NCBI GenBank assembly: GCA_025924775.1
Contig: JAICHS010000071.1
Coordinates: 1 to 10,181 of the forward strand
Origin: Rhodanobacteraceae bacterium
Lineage (GTDB): Bacteria > Pseudomonadota > Gammaproteobacteria > Xanthomonadales > Rhodanobacteraceae
DNA: 10,181 nucleotides
Reading direction: 5' to 3'
Shown: piece after piece, positions 6,500-10,181 of the stretch
Position numbering within the stretch: position 1 is the first letter of the stretch
Layout: each line of letters opens with the position of its first letter
The notes under the pieces: generated by a model
The model's input: the letters and a program-made list of their open reading frames with translations, nothing else
Database searches by the model: none
Told to the model about the DNA's origin: nothing
Made by a program: the position numbers and the translations under genes

Positions 6500-7141
6500 T
6501 CACCGGCAATTGCGTAGCTGATCCTGCAAGTTCCGTTCGCGCTGCTCGAACGGCGGTTGCTCGTTCGGCATCGCCATGCGCAGTTTGCGATGGTTCTCGT
6601 CGTATGCCTTCCGCACGTAGCCACATACCTCGGCGTGCGCGGCCGGCAGGCAGTAATCCTGCACCTCGGTCATGCCGGTCGCGATGCGCGGGCCTCCGAC
6701 GCGCGGGTGTGAAAGTTCCGGTGCCGACATGCCCGCGCCGCCCGGTGCGCCGTAGGCCTGTGACAGGCTTTGCGGCGGATAGCCCATCACCCCCAGCGGC
6801 GCGAGATAGGGCGGCGGCGGCGAAGACGTCAGGTAGTGCTTGCCATTCACCGCACCCACGCAGGCGTACAGTTCAGGCAGCGGCGCAGGTGGCGGCGAGA
6901 GATAGGCCGCGGGCGGTGCCGCTGCGACGGCATCCGGCAACGGCGTCGTCGCCGCGGCGGCAGGCGAATCGGGGCCCCGCGCCGCCACGTCAATGATCGT
7001 CTGCGTTTGCCCATGCGCGCAGGCGCGGTCCTGGAAACTCACGCTGCCGTCCGCGGCCGTGCACCGGTACACCTGCGCATCCGCGCATGCCCACCAGGCA
7101 ATGCCGGCGACGATGGCAGCGGCGGCCAGTGTGGCTTTCAT
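6500..7141 (-). CDS. Secreted DUF4124-domain protein
   Basis: 213-residue exported protein of unknown function. Signal peptide about 1-22 (hydrophobic LAAAAIVAGIAWWA, likely cleavage ADA|QV). Directly after it is a DUF4124 module, QVYRCTAADGSVSFQDRAC (23-41), with its two cysteines. A Pro/Ala-rich linker (55-90) follows, then a second Cys-containing segment LYACVGAVNGKHYLTS (91-106) with another Pro-rich run, and a charged helical C-terminal part (160-213) containing VQDYCLPAAHAEVCGYVRKAYDENHRKLR. The mature chain has six cysteines (27, 41, 94, 164, 173, 212), consistent with up to three disulfides in the periplasm. Start ATG 7139-7141; the only SD-like AGGG is unusually close (about 2 nt), so the start rests on the signal peptide. 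It is convergent with ogt and lies downstream of yadH on the same strand after a 98-nt gap. Domain call is good, role unknown. Confidence 0.85.
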   Translation of the reverse strand: MKATLAAAAIVAGIAWWACADAQVYRCTAADGSVSFQDRACAHGQTQTIIDVAARGPDSPAAAATTPLPDAVAAAPPAAYLSPPPAPLPELYACVGAVNGKHYLTSSPPPPYLAPLGVMGYPPQSLSQAYGAPGGAGMSAPELSHPRVGGPRIATGMTEVQDYCLPAAHAEVCGYVRKAYDENHRKLRMAMPNEQPPFEQRERNLQDQLRNCR

Positions 7142-7220
7142 GCCCTGATCTTACGCGCGCGAGGCGCGGCCGTTCATCCTGCGCCCCAAGGCCATCCGAG
7201 GCGAGCGCGCACCGCGCCCT

Positions 7221-7237
7221 GGCACGAAGGAGGTGCC
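7221..7237 (-). terminator. Weak hairpin after yadH
   Basis: GGCAC (7221-7225) and GTGCC (7233-7237) make a 5-bp stem with a 7-nt loop, 2 nt past the yadH stop, with no T-tract. It might partly separate the ABC operon from the DUF4124 gene downstream. Confidence 0.22.
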
Positions 7238-7239
7238 CG

Positions 7240-8070
7240 TCAGGAGCGCAGCCCCACGCCCCGGTGCAGCAACCACAACGCGACCAATGCCAGGCCGATG
7301 GCGAACGCCAGCATCACCGCGTACGCGGTCCACACCGGCACGTCGCCGACGCCGAGGATGCCGTAACGGAAAGCGTTGACCATGTACAGGATGGGATTGG
7401 CCAACGACACCTCGCGCCACGGCGAACCCAGCATGTTGACCGAATAGAACACGCCGCCCAGGTAGGTGAGCGGCGCCAGCACGAAGGTCGGCACGATCGC
7501 GATGTCGTCGAAGCGCTTGGCGAACATCGCGTTGATGAACCCGGCCAGCGAGAAAATCGTCGCGCCCAGCACCACGGTGGTCAGCGCCACGAAGGGGTGC
7601 GCAATGTGCAGGGACGTGAAGAACAGCGCGATGCCCAGCACGATCACGCCCACCAGCAGCCCGCGTGTCACCGCGCCCGCGACGTAGCCCGTCAGCACCA
7701 CCCAGCTCGGCATCGGCGAGGCCAGCAATTCCTCGACGTAACGCCCGAACTTGGAACCGAAGAAACTCGACGTGATGTTGGCGTAGCAGTTGTTGATGAT
7801 GCTCATCATCACCAGGCCCGGCACGATGTATTGCATGTAGGTGAAACCCTGCATCTCGCCGACGCGGCTGCCGATGACCTTGCCGAAGATCACGAAGTAA
7901 AGCGTCATCGTGATTGCGGGCGGTACCAGCGTCTGGGTCCAGATGCGCAGCATCCGGTGCACTTCACGCCGGGTGATGGTGCCCAGCGCAACCAGGTTGG
8001 CGCGCGTGCGCGTGGCGCGCGGATACGTGGCCACGCCCGCCGCCAGCGGCTCGCGCACGTCCCCGCTCAT
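7240..8070 (-). CDS. yadH: ABC-2 type exporter permease, YadH family
   Basis: 276-residue inner-membrane permease of an ABC-2 exporter, pairing with the upstream ATPase. Six hydrophobic segments are visible, roughly 46-66, 79-99, 123-150, 160-182, 190-212 and 247-268. Very characteristic YadH blocks: EVHRMLRIWTQTLVPPAITM (36-55), GFTYMQYIVPGLVMMS (75-90), the cytoplasmic coupling segment YVEELLASPMP (111-121), FAKRFDDIAIVPTFVL (183-198), PLTYLGGVFYS (200-210), NPILYMVNAFRYG (225-237) and the terminus HRGVGLRS. Compared with E. coli YadH it has about 20 extra N-terminal residues. Its ATG overlaps the yadG stop (ATGA, 8067-8070), so translation is coupled. The substrate of YadGH is not established; drug, lipid or polysaccharide export are all possible. 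Family assignment is strong. Confidence 0.94.
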   Translation of the reverse strand: MSGDVREPLAAGVATYPRATRTRANLVALGTITRREVHRMLRIWTQTLVPPAITMTLYFVIFGKVIGSRVGEMQGFTYMQYIVPGLVMMSIINNCYANITSSFFGSKFGRYVEELLASPMPSWVVLTGYVAGAVTRGLLVGVIVLGIALFFTSLHIAHPFVALTTVVLGATIFSLAGFINAMFAKRFDDIAIVPTFVLAPLTYLGGVFYSVNMLGSPWREVSLANPILYMVNAFRYGILGVGDVPVWTAYAVMLAFAIGLALVALWLLHRGVGLRS

Positions 8071-9056
8071 GGCCGGATCCCGTCGTGCTCGACCAGGCGC
8101 ATGAACAGTTGCTCGAGCCGGTTGGTCTTGGTACGCATCGAGGTCACGGTGATGCCGCTGGCGGTGAGCCCGGCGAACAGCGCGTTGAGGTTGTGCGTCG
8201 AGGGCATCTCGGCCTCCAGCGTCTGCGCGTCACGCCGGGTCAGGGTGACGCCGTCCAGCCGGGGCAGCTGGCCGTCCAGCCCGGTCACGTCCAGCACGAA
8301 CGACTGCACGTCGAGCTTGGACAACAGGTGCCGCATCGAGGTGTTCTCGACAATCCCGCCGTGGTCGATGATCGCGATGTTCCGGCACAACTGCTCCGCT
8401 TCCTCCAGATAATGCGTGGTCAGGATCACGGTGGTGCCGGCGGCGTTGATGCCGGTAATGAACTGCCACATTGAACGACGGATCTCGATATCGACGCCCG
8501 CGGTCGGTTCGTCCAGGATCAGCAGGCGCGGCTCGTTCATCATCGCGCGCGCGATCATCAGGCGCCGCTTCATGCCGCCCGACATCATGCGCGTAGCCTG
8601 GTGCGCCTTGTCCCAGATGCGCAATTCCTTGAGGTACTTTTCCGCGCGCACCCGCGCGGTCACGCGCGGGATGCCGTAGAAGCCCGCGACGTTCACGCAG
8701 ATCTCGAACGGCGTCTCGAACTGGTTGAAGTTGATTTCCTGCGGCACCAGGCCAATCTGGCGCATCACCCCGCCACGGTCGGCGTGGATCGACAGCCCGA
8801 ACACGCGCGCGTCGCCGGACGTGGGGTTGACCAGCGAGGACAGGATGCCGATCAGGGTGGATTTGCCGGCGCCATTCGGTCCCAGCAAGGCGAAGAAATC
8901 GCCCTGCGCAACCGCCAGCGATACCCCCTTCAGCGCCTGTACGCCGCTGGCGTAGGTTTTGCGCAAGTCCACCACTTCGAGCGCGGGGACCTCGCGTGCG
9001 GGTGTGGCAATGGGCCCGCGCGAAGCGGGCTGCGACAAAGCGGAATCGGCAGGCAT
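8067..9056 (-). CDS. yadG: ABC transporter ATP-binding protein, YadG family
   Basis: 329-residue ATPase powering the YadH permease. Walker A GPNGAGKST (59-67), Q-loop Gln106 (LVPQEINFNQFET), signature MSGGMKRR (158-165, a variant of LSGGQ usual in this family), Walker B LLILDEPTAGVD (178-189, Glu183) and the H-loop His215 (TTHYLEEAE). The C-terminal part (about 235-329) includes VENTSMRHLLSKL and the closing SMRTKTNRLEQLFMRLV typical of YadG. About 23 residues precede the usual domain start (ALEVVDLRKTY); they are polar and Pro/Ala-rich. The only ATG in that stretch is at 9054-9056, immediately after TATAATAGGGG, so the message may be leaderless or the true start may be a rarer codon downstream. 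First gene of a two-gene operon, divergent from the ferredoxin reductase. Confidence 0.94.
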   Translation of the reverse strand: MPADSALSQPASRGPIATPAREVPALEVVDLRKTYASGVQALKGVSLAVAQGDFFALLGPNGAGKSTLIGILSSLVNPTSGDARVFGLSIHADRGGVMRQIGLVPQEINFNQFETPFEICVNVAGFYGIPRVTARVRAEKYLKELRIWDKAHQATRMMSGGMKRRLMIARAMMNEPRLLILDEPTAGVDIEIRRSMWQFITGINAAGTTVILTTHYLEEAEQLCRNIAIIDHGGIVENTSMRHLLSKLDVQSFVLDVTGLDGQLPRLDGVTLTRRDAQTLEAEMPSTHNLNALFAGLTASGITVTSMRTKTNRLEQLFMRLVEHDGIRP

Positions 9057-9061
9057 CCCCT

Positions 9062-9067
9062 ATTATA
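9062..9067 (-). promoter_or_regulatory. Consensus -10 box for yadGH
   Basis: On the minus strand TATAAT (9067 to 9062) is a perfect -10 hexamer in a GC-rich setting. Only AGGGG separates it from the yadG ATG, which would put the transcript start on the start codon. No good -35 box is found 16-18 nt upstream (TGGGGT at 17 nt). Read on the plus strand the same site is TATTAT, so it could also serve the divergent gene, but again without a visible -35. Confidence 0.5.
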
Positions 9068-9156
9068 GAAGTTTCACCCCGCCAACCCCATATCACGTCG
9101 CAGGGCCTCATGCGGCGACGCGCATTACGCTGGCCGCGCCAACACGGTTTTCCAGA

Positions 9157-9900
9157 ATGATCGAGCACTTCCAACTCAAGCTGGCCGACAGCCACATGCT
9201 GGCGCCCCGCGTGCGCCACCTCGCGTTCGAGCGCGCCGACGGCGCGCCGTTCAAGTACATGCCCGGCCAGTTCATCCAGATCCACTTCAACTACGACGAC
9301 GGCAAGCCCACCAAGCGCAGTTATTCGGTGGGCACGCCCAACCACGATGGCGCGGCCGGACGGCTGGAGCTTGCGGTGTCATTCGTGGAAGGTGGCGCGG
9401 CCACCCAACTGCTGGGCAACCTTCCGCACGGCGACAGCATCGAGGCCAGTGGCCCGTACGGCCGCTTCTGCCTGCTCAACGAGGATGCCAACCAACGCTA
9501 TTTCCTGATCGCCACCGGCACCGGCATCACGCCGTACCGCGCGATGCTACCCAGCATCGAGAAATTGATCGCCACGCGCGGCCGCAAGTTCGCCCTGTTG
9601 TACGGCGCCCGCAACGAGCACGAGCTGTTGTACGCCGACCAGTTCGAGGCATTCGCCAGCCAGCATCCGGAATTCACCTTCCACGCCTGCCTGTCGCGCA
9701 CGGCGCGCGCGACGCCGCATCCGCACGACCATCACGGCCACGTCCAGGAGGTCCTTCCGGAGCTCTTGCCCGACCCCGAGCACGACATCGCCTACCTGTG
9801 CGGCAACCCCAACATGATCGACGCCACCTTCACGCAACTGAAGGAACTCGGGCTGCCGATCAAGAACATCCGGCGCGAAAAATACGTATCCTCGCGCTGA
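9157..9900 (+). CDS. fpr: Ferredoxin--NADP+ reductase
   Basis: 247-residue FAD-containing reductase moving electrons between NADPH and ferredoxin or flavodoxin in the cytosol; supplies Fe-S assembly and oxidative-stress functions in proteobacteria. FAD domain (about 1-100) with PGQFIQIHF (36-44) and the flavin motif RSYS (54-57). NADP domain with ATGTGITPYRAML (119-131), LLYGARNEHELLY (147-159), CGNPNMID (215-222) and the carboxyl end REKYVSSR, where the Tyr-containing tail stacks near the flavin. A His-rich loop PHPHDHHGHVQ (187-197) is unusual. The start is ATG 9157 because the domain begins right there; the frame is open far upstream, but that overlaps yadG. No clear ribosome site precedes it. 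Fpr naming rests on motifs; a flavodoxin-type subclass cannot be excluded. Confidence 0.9.
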   Translation: MIEHFQLKLADSHMLAPRVRHLAFERADGAPFKYMPGQFIQIHFNYDDGKPTKRSYSVGTPNHDGAAGRLELAVSFVEGGAATQLLGNLPHGDSIEASGPYGRFCLLNEDANQRYFLIATGTGITPYRAMLPSIEKLIATRGRKFALLYGARNEHELLYADQFEAFASQHPEFTFHACLSRTARATPHPHDHHGHVQEVLPELLPDPEHDIAYLCGNPNMIDATFTQLKELGLPIKNIRREKYVSSR

Positions 9901-9921
9901 CGCGCACCTGCGCGCGGTCCA

Positions 9922-9935
9922 CCCCTGCCCAGGGG
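9922..9935 (+). terminator. Short hairpin after fpr
   Basis: CCCCT (9922-9926) and AGGGG (9931-9935) form a 5-bp stem with a GCCC loop, 21 nt past the fpr stop. It is followed by CAAAG with no T-tract, so it is a weak terminator candidate. Confidence 0.25.
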
Positions 9936-10022
9936 CAAAGATGGACATGGTTCGATCCAGCCAGTTGCTCGAAGACCCGCACCACCCGATCGATCGGGGT
10001 GCCCAGGACCTAGTCGACGGCA

Positions 10023-10055
10023 CCGGCGGATTGTCCGAACCGGCCAAGCCGCCGG
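10023..10055. terminator. Inverted repeat between convergent fpr and the right-edge gene
   Basis: CCGGCGG (10023-10029) and CCGCCGG (10049-10055) are a perfect 7-bp inverted repeat around a 19-nt loop, in the gap between two convergent genes. It is a plausible bidirectional transcript end. A second hairpin, CCCGCC/GGCGGG (10075-10091), overlaps the stop codon of the minus-strand gene. Confidence 0.3.
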
Positions 10056-10082
10056 CACTGCTACGCACGCACCACCCGCCGC

Positions 10083-10181
10083 TCAGGCGGGATAACCCTC
10101 GTACCCGGGGAACAGCTGCGGCAACAGGAACGCCGGCATCCGGTAACGCGCGAAACAATGCGAGGTCGAGTCCGGGTGCAG
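10083..10181 (-). CDS. C-terminal fragment of an unidentified gene (partial at window edge)
   Basis: On the minus strand a frame enters from the right edge and gives 32 residues before TGA (10085 to 10083). Segments are HPDSTSHCFARYRMPAF and LLPQLFPGYEGYPA. The composition (aromatics, Pro-Gly-Tyr turns, few low-complexity runs) and a mostly G/C third codon position (27 of 32 codons) look like a genuine protein end rather than a shadow. I do not recognise the family. It is convergent with fpr. The competing plus-strand frame over the same bases is Ala/Thr/Arg-rich and less protein-like. Confidence 0.6.
   Translation of the reverse strand: MHPDSTSHCFARYRMPAFLLPQLFPGYEGYPA

Noticed and set aside
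7087..8412. Plus-strand open frame of 441 codons over the DUF4124 start and yadH/yadG
   Set aside because: Antisense to two strongly conserved ABC genes; product is Arg/His/Gln-rich with no domain.
8230..9345. Minus-strand open frame of 371 codons spanning yadG and the start of fpr
   Set aside because: Out of frame with yadG on the same strand, crosses the divergent promoter region and is low complexity.
9948..9960. GGTTCGATCC, resembling a tRNA T-arm
   Set aside because: Flanking bases do not form the T-stem and no acceptor, D or anticodon arms are present within 80 nt; the loop match alone is insufficient.
9941..10181. Plus-strand frame from ATG 9941, preceded by AGGGG 5 nt upstream and open to the window end
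   Set aside because: The SD-like AGGGG is part of a hairpin, and the second half becomes Ala/Thr/Arg/Asn-rich opposite a more protein-like minus-strand frame. Cannot be fully excluded without sequence beyond the edge.
1..10181. Prophage, CRISPR array, toxin-antitoxin or defence island
   Set aside because: Scanned for spaced direct repeats, integrase/transposase motifs and clustered small unknown genes; all larger genes are recognisable housekeeping or envelope families.

Overview
The window is GC-rich, densely coded bacterial chromosome. The gene set is a GTP-type PEP carboxykinase, gammaproteobacterial-type Pgk and YadGH transporter, a DUF4124 protein, and short intergenic inverted repeats of the REP/RAYT and 'CGTCATTCC' kinds. 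Together these suggest a gammaproteobacterium of the Xanthomonadales/Lysobacterales, perhaps Rhodanobacteraceae. The placement is inferred from protein resemblance and recollection, not from a search.

Layout, left to right. (1) 1-1549 (+): 3' five-sixths of pckG, running off the left edge. (2) 1550-1826: convergent gap with two hairpin-forming inverted repeats. (3) 1827-2501 (-): maiA, a zeta-class GST. It is divergent from (4) 2612-3790 (+): pgk. A 12-bp palindrome lies between them. (5) 3964-4575 (+): a small secreted outer-membrane beta-barrel, closed by a strong hairpin at 4621-4650 that it shares with (6) 4664-4909 (-): a very small lipoprotein. (7) 5082-5864 (+): a tropinone-reductase-like SDR, followed after 2 nt by (8) 5867-6370 (+): ogt, the alkylated-DNA repair methyltransferase. 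(9) 6392-6474: a REP/MITE-like imperfect inverted repeat between convergent genes. (10) 6500-7141 (-): a secreted DUF4124 protein. (11) 7240-9056 (-): yadG-yadH, an ABC-2 exporter operon with a 4-bp ATGA overlap. (12) 9157-9900 (+): fpr-like ferredoxin-NADP reductase, divergent from yadG. (13) 10083-10181 (-): C-terminus of an unrecognised gene running off the right edge.

Functionally this is core metabolism and maintenance: PEP carboxykinase and phosphoglycerate kinase in gluconeogenesis/glycolysis, MaiA in tyrosine degradation, Fpr in redox supply, Ogt in DNA repair, and envelope proteins. There is no sign of a phage, integron, CRISPR array, toxin-antitoxin pair or defence island, and I do not see a previously undescribed multi-gene system. 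What merits a second look is intergenic: the two dispersed-type repeats, a consensus TATAAT placed so close to the yadG start that a leaderless message is likely, and some palindromes in divergent promoter regions. The small lipoprotein, the DUF4124 protein and the partial right-edge gene are the least characterised coding features.
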